Below, one piece after another: positions 1 to 12,199 of a stretch of 64,000 nucleotides of DNA. Both the position numbers and the translations under genes were made by a program. The DNA comes from Chlorops oryzae (Eukaryota; Arthropoda; Insecta; Diptera; Chloropidae): positions 69,832,829-69,896,828 of the forward strand of contig CM035808.1 in NCBI GenBank assembly GCA_020466095.1, given 5' to 3'. Each line of letters begins with the position of its first letter. Position 1 is the first letter of the stretch. The notes under the pieces are model-generated. The model saw only the letters and a list, made by a program, of their open reading frames with translations, ran no database searches and was not told where the DNA came from.

Positions 1-1
1 T

Positions 2-820
2 TTTAAAACAATTCAAAACGTAATATTCGTAACAGACGGTAATGCGAAATTTAATATGATTTTGGGTTACGATTTTATGCGAAAATTTAATTATTCGTCG
101 TGCGAAAACGGATACGTCTTTACTAACGTCCAAACGAATTATATGTCAGAGATACCAGTTGAACACAACGTGTATAATATAATCGAATCACCTTATGAAA
201 TAAATGTTCCGAGTCAATTCAAAGCTGCCGTACGTAATATCACTGACAATTACAATCCAAGACTATGCAACAAAGAGAGCGACGTTAAATTGAAAATTAC
301 GCTGGATACAAATGCAAAACCTGTTCATCAATCTCCAAGTCGGTTGCCGCCGATTGAAGAAACAGCTGTAAGAGAGCAAATAGATGATTGGCTTCAAAAG
401 GGAATAATTCGTAAATCAAACTCAGAGTTCGCAGGTAGAGTGGTTGCTGTGAAAAAAAAGGATCAGTCATACAGAATATGTGTGGATTTTCGAAAATTGA
501 ATTCGATGGTTCTAAAAGATCGTTTTCCAATGCCTATCATAGAAGATGTCTTCGTCAAGCTGCAAAAGGCAAAATATTTTACAGTCATGGACTTGGAAAA
601 TGGCTTTTTCCACGTATCAATTGAGGAGTACAGCAAAAGGTACACTGCGTTCACCAACAAAGAAGGTCTGTTCGAATTAAACAAGGCACCATTTGGTTTC
701 TGTAACTCGCCTGCTGTTTTCATTCGCTACATAAACCATATTTTTCGGTCACTTAACCATGAACTTAAATGGGTTATGTCCGATGAGCAGGATAGCGAAA
801 AGCTAAACTGTGCGAATTGA
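2..820 (+). pseudogene. Unit 1 protease end and reverse transcriptase N-half (Ty3/Gypsy)
   Basis: Open from the window edge and ending in a stop at 820. The readable protein carries the tail of the retroviral-type aspartic protease (LGYDFMRKF), then the fingers/palm start of a Ty3/Gypsy RT: VDFRKLN, MDLENGFFHV and APFGFCNSPAVF. The catalytic YMDD box that should follow within about 30 residues is absent. After residue ~235 (near 760) the sequence stops matching RT and runs into a divergent stretch. In the family this enzyme copies the element RNA into DNA in cytoplasmic particles. Here it cannot be functional. Compared with unit 3 it keeps a 34-bp segment near 225 that unit 3 lost. Confidence 0.8.
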
Positions 821-2495
821 AATAGTGCCTGTACGAGACAAGAGCTATGGGCGATATGAGATGATTAAAAATTGGAGGAAAGCAAGGTTTTAAGGAAAAA
901 TGAAATTCTTGCGTACATGTGAAAAGGAAAGTATGCAGAAAGTACATCCAAAGTTCTTGGCATAAAGCAAGTTCCAATTTCCTATGCACGTCAAGGGTCA
1001 ATCTTTTTTTGAAACGGTAATTTAGAAGAATTTGTAACATAAGGCTAATTTTATGCCCAAAACAAAGAAAATACAAATCTTTATAGAAAGATCAAAATTG
1101 AGAAATAGCGGCTTACGTGTGAAGAATAACCGAGAATAAATTAATTTGCGTTAAGTCCAAAAAATTTGCGTAGTAGTGAAGCAGGCGAACATAAGGCTCA
1201 TAACCGAATTGTGAACATGTCCTTTAGCCACGGAAATAACCACATGGCTGAAGTACATGGGTTAAGTCATGGCACCAATTTTTCAGATCACATTCACATA
1301 AAGAAAACATGAGTCCCAAGTCGATAGACAGTGATCCAAAATTGCTAAGACTTTTCAATATGAAATATTTAGAAACACGAATGGGATAATAATTAAGGAG
1401 AACAGTTATTCCAACAATGATTTCTTGGTACACGAAAAATTAAATATCAGAAGGTAAGTGCCTAAACAGTTAATGCCTAAACAGCACAACATGTACAACA
1501 TCATGAAGAGCTTTTTGAAAATTTTAAAAATAGCTTCCAAATAGCACGATCCACTTACAAAGCTATGAAAGGAGTCAGTTCGAGAGATGCGCCAAGTCAA
1601 GGACAATTTACACCAGCAGCTTATTGGAGAAAACCTGCAGAGATAAGACTAGCTATTATTGATTAAGCACTATTAGAAAAGAAAGTTGACATACTATGAA
1701 ACTTAGTGTCAAATTGTCACATATCAAAACCGTAAAAATCAGAGTAAAAGTAGTGGTTAATTTAAGACTGTAAATCGCCAGAAGTGGAATTACACACGTG
1801 CAAGTCGACCAAATTATTCACGATCTGACGAACAGGAAACATTGTACGAAAATATGCTCGTTGGAATTTGAAAATGGTTCCTAATCGCTCCAAACTATGG
1901 AACAGGAAGAATTATCGGAAGTTAGGATTCGGTCGAATAGCATATCTATGGATACCTTAGAAGAATAAGTTAGCACTTGAAGTGCTGCATATTTCTAACG
2001 GAATTCAGGAAAGATTATTAAGTACAGAAGGCAATCCAACAGTCAGTCACCATCTAGGGTCCGATCCAAGGAAAGTTGTCAATAATTGCGTCGTCATGAA
2101 CGATTCTTGTCTATCGCAAGAAATCACTGACAGAAGTAAGTTTCGAAGTTCAAAGGATAATCTTTTCGATCAGCAGAATAATTCGACACTTCGAGTTACC
2201 GTTGGCACTTGTAAGATGCATGGACATGTGTACTAATCCAAGCAAGCAATAGAGGCAATCGAAGTTATAGATGAACATCAGCTGATACAAGCAAAGTTTA
2301 AGTAGTCATAAGTTCATAAACGAAAATCTTTTCAGAGCACAAATCAACAATGACTTAGGCATTAAAAAGGACTAAAATGCATTGAGCAATTCAGATAATG
2401 AAATAATGAAGAGCTAAGTGTAAACTTAAAAAAAACAAAAAAACTTAAATTATCAAAATAAAACAGTCTGAAATAAACGAAAACAAACTAAATTT

Positions 2496-2497
<2 letters not shown>
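780..2497 (+). other. Error-rich stretch of unit 1 (RT end to integrase and LTR remnant)
   Basis: No frame is open for long, yet scattered words match the clean RNase H/integrase region of units 2 and 4. The end (2380-2497) is a shortened, indel-laden version of 6437-6590, including the run of A-rich LTR-like sequence. I read this as the same element with many small indels and substitutions, more like unpolished read consensus than slow decay, because neighbouring stretches are nearly identical between units. The 84-residue frame at 1982-2236 is a chance product of this stretch. Confidence 0.55.

Positions 2498-2574
<77 letters not shown>
2498..2574. other. Homopolymer block T47-C30
   Basis: A pure T run (2498-2544) abuts a pure C run (2545-2574). 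It replaces the ~250 bp of LTR end and gag leader that unit 3 has at this point (6590-6840). Clean gag sequence resumes at 2575. A perfect T/C homopolymer junction is most simply a sequencing or assembly filler. Confidence 0.8.
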
Positions 2575-2576
<2 letters not shown>

Positions 2577-2722
2577 GAAGAATTACGCGAGAACGCCCAA
2601 GGGGAAGCAACAACAAATCAAACAAAGAAAACGAAATCAACGAAAGTGAACAAGAACTTTGTGACATAAGTGATTTAGAATTCCACAGTGACGAAGACAC
2701 GCAAAGTGAAGAGGAGAAGACA

Positions 2723-3502
2723 ATGGCAACTGGAGAAACCGAATTATCGCAACTTATAAAGCTGTTAACTTTAAAAATTCAGCACGAGGAGGCAGCAGCA
2801 TCGAAAGAAAAACTATCAGCGGCAGAATTCGAAAAAATTATTCCTGAATACGATGGCAAGTGTAAACCTATTTTGCAGTGGCTAGAAAATTTTGAGAAAA
2901 ACGCCGAAGCATACGGATTAAGTGAAAAACAAAAATTCGTACATGCGAGAGCGAAAATGACGAATACTGCCAAATTGTTATTGGAGTCAGCTACAGTAAG
3001 CAGCTATGCAGGGTTGAAAGAAGTACTTGAAGACGAATTTACGAAGGAATATTCCAGTGCTGATGTGCATAGACTGTTAGCGGAAAGAAACAAAAAAGAA
3101 AATGAAAATTTTTGTGACTACGTTTTGGAAATGAGAAAACTAGCAGTTTGCGGAAAAGTAGAAGATAAAGCCGTTATTGGTTATATTGTCGACAATGTAA
3201 AACTAAAAAGCGAACAGAAATTAATATTTTACCGTTGCAAAACATTTAAAGAACGTAAAGAAGAATATGAATTGTGTGATAGACTAAACAAAATCGGGAA
3301 ATCAAGAGCATTTTTTAACAAAAACGTGAATAAATATAATAATCAAGACAAAAAAGAACATTGTTATAATTGTGGCTCGACTGAGCATATACGTAGAGAC
3401 TGCACAGCAGCAACAAAATGTTTTAAATGCAATAAAACAGGCCACATATCGAAAGACCGTTCGTATGTCGCCAAGTCAAAGAATAAGGGCCAATATTACT
3501 AA
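2723..3502 (+). CDS. gag: Unit 2 Gag, Ty3/Gypsy, with zinc knuckles
   Basis: 259 residues. Gag packages element RNA in virus-like particles. The N-terminal two thirds are charged and helical, with a retrotransposon-gag-like core (AEFEKIIPEYDGK, QWLENFEKNAEAYG). The C-terminus has CYNCGSTEHIRRDC, a standard CX2CX4HX4C knuckle, and a second knuckle CFKCNKTGHISKDR whose last cysteine is arginine. The chosen ATG at 2723 is the first in frame; upstream sequence is frameshifted relative to unit 3 by one missing base near 2600. The stop lies inside a MITE that interrupts the frame 15 bases before the stop, so the protein ends with transposon-derived residues. In the ancestral element gag and pol formed one frame. 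Confidence 0.8.
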   Translation: MATGETELSQLIKLLTLKIQHEEAAASKEKLSAAEFEKIIPEYDGKCKPILQWLENFEKNAEAYGLSEKQKFVHARAKMTNTAKLLLESATVSSYAGLKEVLEDEFTKEYSSADVHRLLAERNKKENENFCDYVLEMRKLAVCGKVEDKAVIGYIVDNVKLKSEQKLIFYRCKTFKERKEEYELCDRLNKIGKSRAFFNKNVNKYNNQDKKEHCYNCGSTEHIRRDCTAATKCFKCNKTGHISKDRSYVAKSKNKGQYY

Positions 3503-3960
3503 GTATATTTAAAAAATATTTAAAACTAAAATCTGATTTTAATTTTCACCAAAGAAATTTTTAAAATATTTTTGAAAAAAATGTAAACTACCTCAATAGG
3601 TCATTTAAATATTTTTTTAAATACCGTAACAGCCCTGTTCTAGGCGATAGAAAAGCAGCTGATTACATTCATTCTAAAATTTTACGGAAAAAATCTGTGC
3701 AATACGAAACAAGCAAAGCTTTAAATTTATGGATTCGGACTATAGCGATATGAAGCTGATGAATAATCGCGCGCACGCGGCTCAATGCTCAAAAATAATA
3801 TTTCAAGCAGCTCTTAATTTGACTGACTACCCTGACAATGGAGCGTGCTGCCACATTTTGCGATACTTAAAAAAGTTTCATATTGAAAATGAAATTTAAT
3901 ATAAAAATATTTTTAATTTAATTTAAAAATTTTTTTAAATGTGCTTGGTAATATTGGCCC
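3487..3960. mobile_element. MITE copy 1, Harbinger-like, in gag-pol of unit 2
   Basis: 474 bp with terminal inverted repeats starting GGGCCAATATTAC and extending through AT-rich arms of about 35 bp. It is flanked by TAA on both sides (3484-3486 and 3961-3963). A TAA/TTA target and GG-rich ends are typical of PIF/Harbinger MITEs. There is no coding capacity. The interior has an AACAGCCCTGTT palindromic stretch and CGCGCGCACGCG. Confidence 0.75.
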
Positions 3961-3963
3961 TAA

Positions 3964-4135
3964 CAGTTTTAATGTTATAATGCAAGAAGACAGAATGAAA
4001 CAGATCCGTGTAAACGATATAAACATTATTCTTTGATAGATACTGGCTCTGATGCGACTATAATTGCAAAAAGTGAGTTCGACAAGCTTAATATGGAAAT
4101 GACCAAAATTACGTGTGAGTTGTTCGGTTTTTGGG
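3964..4135 (+). pseudogene. Unit 2 protease remnant
   Basis: Matches the unit 3 aspartic protease: the codons for LIDTGSDATIIAKSEF can be read around 4032-4085, including the DTG catalytic triad. A missing T near 4031 breaks the frame between the lead-in and the active site. After about 4130 the sequence becomes error-rich. It is directly downstream of the MITE and its TAA repeat. Confidence 0.65.
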
Positions 4136-5805
4136 TTAAAGCAAAAAAATTACCGTTGGGAAAAGGAAGTTTTACAAGTTAAAGTTATAATTTTAAAACC
4201 AATTCAAAACGGTTAATATTCGAACAACCTTAATGGAAATTTAAATTGATTTTGGGTTACGTTTTATCCGAAAATTTAAATTCCGCTTGCAAAAAGGAAC
4301 GTTTTAAATTAACGCCAAACAAAATGCAAAACCGTTTAACCCAACGGTTAATTAAGAAACACCTTAAAGGAAATAAATGTTGGCTTCAAAAGGGTAACGT
4401 AAATCAAACTCAATTCCAATAAGGGCTTGAAAAAAAAGGACAGTTAAAGAAAATTAGTGGATTTCAAAATTGAAAACCGGTTCCAAAAGTCGGTTTTCCG
4501 GCCATTAAAAAAGCCTGTAAGGAAAAGGCAAAATAATTTAATTGGCTTAAAAGGGTTTTTCCCGTAAATCAAATTAGGAGTTCGCAAAAGGTTGCTTAAA
4601 AAAAAGGTCGTTCAATTTAACAAGGAAATTTGGTTTTGAAAATTTGAATTCGGTTCTAAAAATTTTCGGTTTTCCAATGGCTTAACCCATGGGATGTCCT
4701 GGCAAAGCGGCAAAAGGCCAAAATTTTTCCAGTCCGGCCCTTGGAAAACTTTTCCCACGTATCCAATTGAATTTAAAAAAGGACCCCTTGGCGGGTTCAA
4801 AAAAAAAAGGTCCTTTCGAAATAACAAGGCAAACCTTTGGTTTCGTTAACTTTCCCGTTTTTCAATTTCGCAAAAACCAATTTTTCCTTACTTTTGGCCT
4901 TAAGGGCAATCCTTTTTTCCGCAAACGGTAATGCAAATGTCGTTAAATAGGCTTAATTTGTGCCCTTTCAAAGAGAAAACAATCATTTATAGAATTATAT
5001 AAAAATTGAAAAAGGGTCTTTTAAATGAACGAAAAATAAATTTTTTGGCGTTAAGTAAAAAATTTGGCTTATGCCGTGACAGGGGACATAAAGGCCAAAC
5101 CAATTTCCAATGTCCCTTTCTACGGCAAACGCCAGGGTAATCCATGGGTTTAACTGGACCTATTTTTAGACAATTTAAAGAATTAATTATGCACATTTAT
5201 ACGCAGAAAATCAAACTTTTGGAAATATGAAAAAGTTTGAGAAGATAAGGGGCTAATATTTGGAAAATGCATTTATCCAAAAGAAAATTATTTTTGGGTA
5301 AGTAAAAAAATATGGCCGGAAAGGTAAGAAAGGCCAAACAAGCCAATCCTCAAAGTAAAGCAGTCCTCATTTCTGGTTTAACGGCTATTTTGAAAATTTA
5401 AAAATTTGGCCCAATTGCAGACCACTTACAAACAAAAAGGAGTCCAAGTCGAGAGATAGGGAACGTTCAAGCAATTTCAAGACTTATTGGAGTAAAAAAT
5501 GTCGAAAGCAAGAAAGGAACTAATAATTAAGGAAAGCAGTATTTCAACAAAGAAATTGACTATTCTCGGCATACACTTAATTGGTAAGATTGTCAGACAA
5601 GGAAGTAAACCAAAACAACGTTCCCAATGCCATAACATTGCAAAACAGTTGAAACGAACACAATGGAATTAACGCGTGCCTATTTGAAAATTTTAGAAAG
5701 TTGCACTTGCACCAAATCGGACGAACACTAAAGCTTTTGGAAAGGAGATCCTATTCGAATGATGGCAAGTTTCGAAAGGCAAGTGACACTTTTCGAAGGA
5801 GAAAA
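4136..5805 (+). other. Error-rich stretch of unit 2 (protease end, RT, RNase H, start of integrase)
   Basis: Word-by-word comparison with clean copies shows the same order of motifs, but with extra or missing bases every few positions and many doubled letters (for example ggttttccgg where clean copies read cgttttcc). No frame survives. It contains no separate gene. Open frames here (4612-4827, 4689-4931, 4987-5196) are chance. Confidence 0.6.
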
Positions 5806-6469
5806 CCATGCATGAGATTAAGCAGTATTATTGGATTCAGCACTTAGAAAGAAAAGTTGAGCAACTAATAAGAAACTGTGTCAAATGCATCATATCTAAC
5901 CGGAAATCAGGAAAAAGGAGGGTTATTTAAACTGTATCGAGAAGGGCAACTCTCCACTCAACACGCTGCATGTCGACCATCTAGGTCCGATGGACGCAAC
6001 AGGAAAGTTGTACAAATATATTTTTGCCGTCGTCGATGGATTTACCAAATTTGTGTTGCTCTATCCTACAAAATCCACTGGACAGGAAGAAGTTATACGG
6101 AAGTTGCAGGATTGGTCAATCTTCTTCGGATACCCAGCAAGAATAATTAGCGACCGTGGTGCTGCATTTTTGTCTAACGCGTTCGGCGACTTTGTCAAGA
6201 CGAATGGCATGGAACATGTCGTCACCACTACAGGGGTCCCCAGAGGCAACGGCCAGATAGAGCGCGTCAATCGAACGATTCTATCAGTTATCGCGAAGAA
6301 GGCATCAGCTGATACAAGCAAATGGTTTAAGTATGTGCATGAAGTTCAAAAAGCGATAAATTCTTTTTTTCAGAGCACACTTAATTCAACACATTTCGAG
6401 CTTATGTTTGGCATTAAGATGCGGAATGGACTTAACAATCAAGTCATTGAGGCAATTCAAGATAGATGA
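5806..6469 (+). pseudogene. Unit 2 integrase
   Basis: Retroviral-type integrase core. The HHCC zinc region reads CVKCIIS near 5878-5897. The frame then shifts at an A run (5910-5914), and the catalytic part is open from 5990 to 6469. DDE residues sit in LHVDHLGP, IISDRGAAF and NGQIERVN. The enzyme would insert the cDNA into the genome. The same A-run frameshift occurs in unit 4, so it was present before amplification or both share one consensus error. At 6484 the sequence leaves the integrase frame and joins an A-rich LTR-like remnant, so the GPY/F-type C-terminus seen in unit 4 is missing. Confidence 0.8.
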
Positions 6470-6483
6470 ACCATAATTTCGAA

Positions 6484-6626
6484 GAAGACTAAAGTTGTTA
6501 AACTTTAAAAAAAAAACAAAAAAAGACTAATAAAATATATACAAAATAAAAGCAGTAAGCTGAAATAAACGAGAAAACAAAACTAAATTTATAAAATAAA
6601 AATTGTTCACGTGTTGGATTAGTAAA
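6484..6626 (+). repeat. Truncated LTR (R-U5-like) at the unit 2/unit 3 junction
   Basis: A-rich 143 bp with several AATAAA-like hexamers, ending TTGGATTAGTAAA just before TGGCGTGATCG, a plausible primer-binding site. It lies between integrase and the gag leader, where a full LTR would be expected, so U3 seems to be deleted. Unit 1 ends with a noisy version of the same sequence. Confidence 0.45.
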
Positions 6627-6812
6627 TGGCGTGATCGAAAATTATGGAAAAGTGGTTCAAATAGCGGATTTTTTTTTCTCTCTCTCTTTCCCGTTATACG
6701 TTTCGATTTAAAAGTGGCGCGGTCGAAAATTCGAGAAGAACCAAAGAAAAAAAACAAAGCACACAAAAAGAAAAAATTTAAAACCGTTACAATTCGCCGG
6801 TCAGAAAGGCTA
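6627..6812 (+). other. Primer-binding site candidate and gag leader, unit 3
   Basis: Starts TGGCGTGATCGAAAATT, fitting a tRNA primer-binding site right after an LTR. The rest is a pyrimidine tract (TTTTTTTTTCTCTCTCTC) and a basic-coding stretch in frame with gag but lacking an ATG until 6813. A partly repeated word, gcg(t/c)g(a/g)tcgaaaatt, occurs at 6629 and 6718. Confidence 0.4.
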
Positions 6813-7790
6813 ATGTTGAAACGTGGACTACAAAGAATACAAGAAGAATTAGGCGAGAACGCACCAAGGGGAAGCAACAACAAATCAAACAAAGAAAACG
6901 AAATCAACGAAAGTGAACAAGAACTTTGTGACATAAGTGATTTAGAATTCCACAGTGACGAAGGCACGCAAAGTGAAGAGGAGAAGACAATGGCAACTGG
7001 AGAAACCGAATTATTGCAACTTATAAAGCTGTTAACTTTAAAAATTCAGCACGAGGAGCCAGCAGCATCGAAAGAAAAACTATCAGCGGCAGAATTCGAA
7101 AAAATTATTCCTGAATACGATGGCAAGTGTACACCTATTTCGCAGTGGCTAGAAAATTTTGAGAAAAACGCCGAAGCATACGGATTAAGTGAAAAACAAA
7201 AATTCGTACATGCGAGAGCGAAAATGACGAATACTGCCAAATTGTTATTGGAGTCAGCTACAGTAAGCAGCTATGCAGGGTTGAAAGAAGTACTTGAAGA
7301 CGAATTTACGAAGGAATATTCCAGTGCTGATGTGCATAGACTGTTAGCGGAAAGAAAGAAAAAAGAAAATGAAAATTTTTGTGACTACGTTTTAGAAATG
7401 AGAAAACTAGCAGTTTGCGGAAAAGTAGAAGATAAAGCCGTTATTGGTTATATTGTCGACAATGTAAAACTAAAAAGCGAACAGAAATTAATATTTTACC
7501 GTTGCAAAACATTTAAAGAACGTAAAGAAGAATATGAATTGTGTGATAGACTAAACAAAATCGGGAAATCAAGAGCATTTTTTAACAAAAACGTGAATAA
7601 ATATAATAATCAAGACAAAAAAGAACATTGTTATAATTGTGGCTCGACTGAGCATATACGTAGAGACTGCACAGCAGCAACAAAATGTTTTAAATGCAAT
7701 AAAACAGGCCACATATCTAAAGACCGTTCGTATGTCGCCAAGTCAGAGAATAAGGGCCAATATTACCAAGTATATTTAAAAAATATTTAA
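6813..7790 (+). CDS. gag: Unit 3 Gag, Ty3/Gypsy, longest copy
   Basis: 325 residues from the first in-frame ATG (6813); the ATG at 6990 used in unit 2 is internal. The order is a basic start, an acidic segment (ESEQELCDISDLEFHSDE), the gag core, then two zinc knuckles. The first is CX2CX4HX4C. The second ends in Arg instead of Cys (KDRSYV) in all three readable units. The frame runs 12 codons into the MITE and stops at 7790. Residues after SENK are MITE-encoded. Codons just before the MITE and just after its right TAA are in the same phase, so gag and pol were once continuous. This is the best copy for describing the family. Confidence 0.8.
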   Translation: MLKRGLQRIQEELGENAPRGSNNKSNKENEINESEQELCDISDLEFHSDEGTQSEEEKTMATGETELLQLIKLLTLKIQHEEPAASKEKLSAAEFEKIIPEYDGKCTPISQWLENFEKNAEAYGLSEKQKFVHARAKMTNTAKLLLESATVSSYAGLKEVLEDEFTKEYSSADVHRLLAERKKKENENFCDYVLEMRKLAVCGKVEDKAVIGYIVDNVKLKSEQKLIFYRCKTFKERKEEYELCDRLNKIGKSRAFFNKNVNKYNNQDKKEHCYNCGSTEHIRRDCTAATKCFKCNKTGHISKDRSYVAKSENKGQYYQVYLKNI

Positions 7791-8226
7791 AACTAAAATC
7801 TGATTTTAATTTTCACCAAAGAAATTTTTAAAATATTTTTGAAAAAAATGTAAACTACCTCAATAGGTCTTTAAATATTTTTTTAAATACCGTAACAGCC
7901 CTGTTCTAGGCGATAGAAAAGCAGCTGATTACATTCATTCTAAAATTTTACGGAAAAAATCTGTGCAATACGAAACAAGCAAAGCTTTAAATTTATGGAT
8001 TCGGACTATAGCGATATGAAGCTGATGAATAATCGCGCGCACGCGGCTCAATGCTCAAAAATAATATTTCAAGCAGCTCTTAATTTGACTGACTACCCTG
8101 ACAATGGAGCGTGCTGCCACATTTTGCGATACTTAAAAAAGTTTCATATTGAAAATGAAATTTAATATAAAAATATTTTTAATTTAATTTAAAAAATTTT
8201 TTAAATGTGCTTGGTAATATTGGCCC
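7754..8226. mobile_element. MITE copy 2, Harbinger-like, in gag-pol of unit 3
   Basis: 473 bp, nearly identical to the copies in units 2 and 4. Ends are GGGCCAATATTACCAAG and its inverse, with TAA repeats at 7751-7753 and 8227-8229. The 5' arm is AAGTATATTTAAAAAATATT and the 3' arm mirrors it with two mismatches near the tip. Confidence 0.75.
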
Positions 8227-8710
8227 TAAGAGTGTTAATGTTATAATGCAAGAAGACAGAATAAAACAGATCCGTGTAAACGATATAAACATTATTTCTT
8301 TGATAGATACTGGCTCTGATGCGACTATAATTGCAAAAAGTGAGTTCGACAAGCTTAATATGGAAATGACCAAAACTACGTGTGAGTTGTTCGGTTTCGG
8401 TAAAGCAAAAACAATACCGTTGGGACAATGCAAGTGTACAGTTGAAGTTGATAATTTTAAAACAATTCAAAACGTAATATTCGTAACAGACGGTAATGCG
8501 AAATTTAATATGATTTTGGGTTACGATTTTATGCGAAAATTTAATTATTCGTCGTGCGAAAACGGATACGTCTTTACTAACGTCCAAACGAATTATATGT
8601 CAGAGATACCAGTTGAACACAACGTGTATAATATAATCGAATCACCTCATGAAATAAATTTTCCGAGTCAATTACAATCCAAGACTATGCAACAAAGAGA
8701 GCGACGTTAA
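8207..8710 (+). CDS. Unit 3 aspartic protease (pol start)
   Basis: The protein begins inside the MITE (first ATG 8207), so the first ~8 residues are not native; element sequence starts at Ser-Val-Asn (8231). LIDTGSDATII holds the catalytic DTG, and LGYDFMRKF near the end is the conserved flap-to-C-terminal region of retropepsins (family ILG motif). The enzyme would mature the Gag-Pol polyprotein. The frame ends early because 34 bp between two CAATT repeats (near 8675) are missing relative to unit 1, which shifts it to a stop at 8710. Confidence 0.75.
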   Translation: MLGNIGPKSVNVIMQEDRIKQIRVNDINIISLIDTGSDATIIAKSEFDKLNMEMTKTTCELFGFGKAKTIPLGQCKCTVEVDNFKTIQNVIFVTDGNAKFNMILGYDFMRKFNYSSCENGYVFTNVQTNYMSEIPVEHNVYNIIESPHEINFPSQLQSKTMQQRERR

Positions 8711-9085
8711 ATTGAAAATTACGCTGGATACAAATGCAAAACCTGTTCATCAATCTCCAAGTCGGTTGCCGCCGATTGAAGAAACAGCTGTAAGAGAGCA
8801 AATAGATGATTGGCTTTAAAAGGGAATAATTCGTAAATCAAACTCAGAGTTCGCAGGTAGAGTGGTTGCTGTGAAAAAAAAGGATCAGTCATACAGAATA
8901 TATGTGGATTTTCGAAAATTGAATTCGGTTCCAAAAGATCGTTTTCCAATGGCTATCATAAAAGATGTCCTCGTCAAGCTGCAAAAGGCAAAATATTTTA
9001 CAGTCATGGACTTGGAAAATGGCTTTTTCCACGTATCAATTGAGGAGTACAGCAAAAGGTACACTGCGTTCACCAACAAAGAAGG
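8711..9085 (+). pseudogene. Unit 3 reverse transcriptase N-part
   Basis: Continues protease in a shifted frame: RLPPIEETAVREQIDDWL, then a stop where unit 1 has Gln (CAA to TAA at 8817-8819), then VDFRKLNS, MDLENGFFHV and YTAFTNKEGL. From about 9085 the match collapses into an error-rich stretch and YMDD is never reached. The enzyme cannot be active. Confidence 0.75.
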
Positions 9086-10807
<1,722 letters not shown>

Positions 10808-10964
10808 CAAAGAATACAAGAAGAATTACGCGAGAACGCCCAAGGGGAAGCAACATCAAATCAAACAAAGAAAACGAAATCAACGAAAGTGAACAAGAAC
10901 TTTGTGACATAAGTGATTTAGAATTCCACAGTGACGAAGACACGCAAAGTGAAGAGGAGAAGAC

Positions 10965-11742
10965 AATGGCAACTGGAGAAACCGAATTATCGCAACTTAT
11001 AAAGCTGTTAACTTTAAAAATTCAGCACGAGGAGGCAGCAGCATCGAAAGAAAAATATCAGCGGCAGAATTCGAAAAAAATATTCCTGAATACGATGGCA
11101 AGTGTAAACCTATTTTGCAGTGGCTAGAAAATTTTGAGAAAAACGCCGAAGCATACGGATTAAGTGAAAAACAAAAATTCGTACATGCGAGAGCGAAAAT
11201 GACGAATACTGCCAAATTGTTATTGGAGTCAGCTACAGTAAGCAGCTATGCAGGGTTGAAAGAAGTACTTGAAGACGAATTTACGAAGGAATATTCCAGT
11301 GCTGATGTGCATAGACTGTTAGCGGAAAGAAAGAAAAAAGAAAATGAAAATTTTTGTGACTACGTTTTGAAATGAGAAAACTAGCAGTTTGCGGAAAAGT
11401 AGAAGATAAAGCCGTTATTGGTTATATTGTCGACAATGTAAAACTAAAAAGCGAACAGAAATTAATATTTACCGTTGCAAAACATTTAAAGAACGTAAAG
11501 AAGAATATGAATTGTGTGATAGACTAAACAAAATCGGGAAATCAAGAGCATTTTTTAACAAAAACGTGAATAAATATAATAATCAAGACAAAAAAGAACA
11601 TTGTTATAATTGTGGCTCGACTGAGCATATACGTAGAGACTGCACAGCAGCAACAAAATGTTTTAAATGCAATAAAACAGGCCACATATCGAAAGACCGT
11701 TCGTATGTCGCCAAGTCAAAGAATAAGGGCCAATATTACTAA
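10965..11742 (+). pseudogene. gag: Unit 4 Gag, frameshifted
   Basis: Same protein as units 2 and 3 but broken by single-base losses: near 11055 (AAAAATATC for AAAAACTATC), near 11368 (GTTTTGAAATG for GTTTTGGAAATG) and near 11468 (ATATTTACC for ATATTTTACC). Open pieces are 11115-11375 and 11512-11742. Both zinc knuckles are present, again with the Cys-to-Arg change in the second. The losses sit in or next to short homopolymers, so consensus errors are possible. Confidence 0.8.
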
Positions 11743-12196
11743 GTATATTTAAAAAATATTTAAAACTAAAATCTGATTTTAATTTTCACCAAAGAAATTT
11801 TTAAAATATTTTTGAAAAAAATTTAAACTACCTCAATAGGTCGTTTAAATATTTTTTTAAATACCGTAACAGCCCTGTTCTAGGCGATAGAAAAGCAGCT
11901 GATTACATTCATTCTAAAATTTTACGGAAAAAATCTGTGCAATACGAAACAAGCAAAGCTTTAAATTTATGGATTCGGACTATAGCGATATGAAGCTGAT
12001 GAATAATCGCGCGCACGCGGCTCAATGCTCAAAAATAATATTACAAGCAGCTCTGAATTTGACTGACTACCCTGACAATGGAGAGTGCTGCCACATTTTG
12101 CGATATTAAAAAAGTTTCATATTGAAAATGAAATTTAAAATAAAAATATTTTTAATTTAATTTAAAATTTTTTAATGTGCTTGGTAATATTGGCCC
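11727..12196. mobile_element. MITE copy 3, Harbinger-like, in gag-pol of unit 4
   Basis: 470 bp, with the same position, ends (GGGCC...GGCCC) and TAA repeats (11724-11726, 12197-12199) as in units 2 and 3. The common position shows that one insertion preceded amplification of the array. Confidence 0.75.
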
Positions 12197-12199
12197 TAA

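Noticed and set aside
1982..2236. 84-codon frame in unit 1
   Set aside because: It falls in an error-rich stretch of integrase and matches no gene.
4136..5805. Highly diverged ancient retroelement
   Set aside because: Base doublings and indels occur next to near-identical clean sequence; consensus error explains it better than age.
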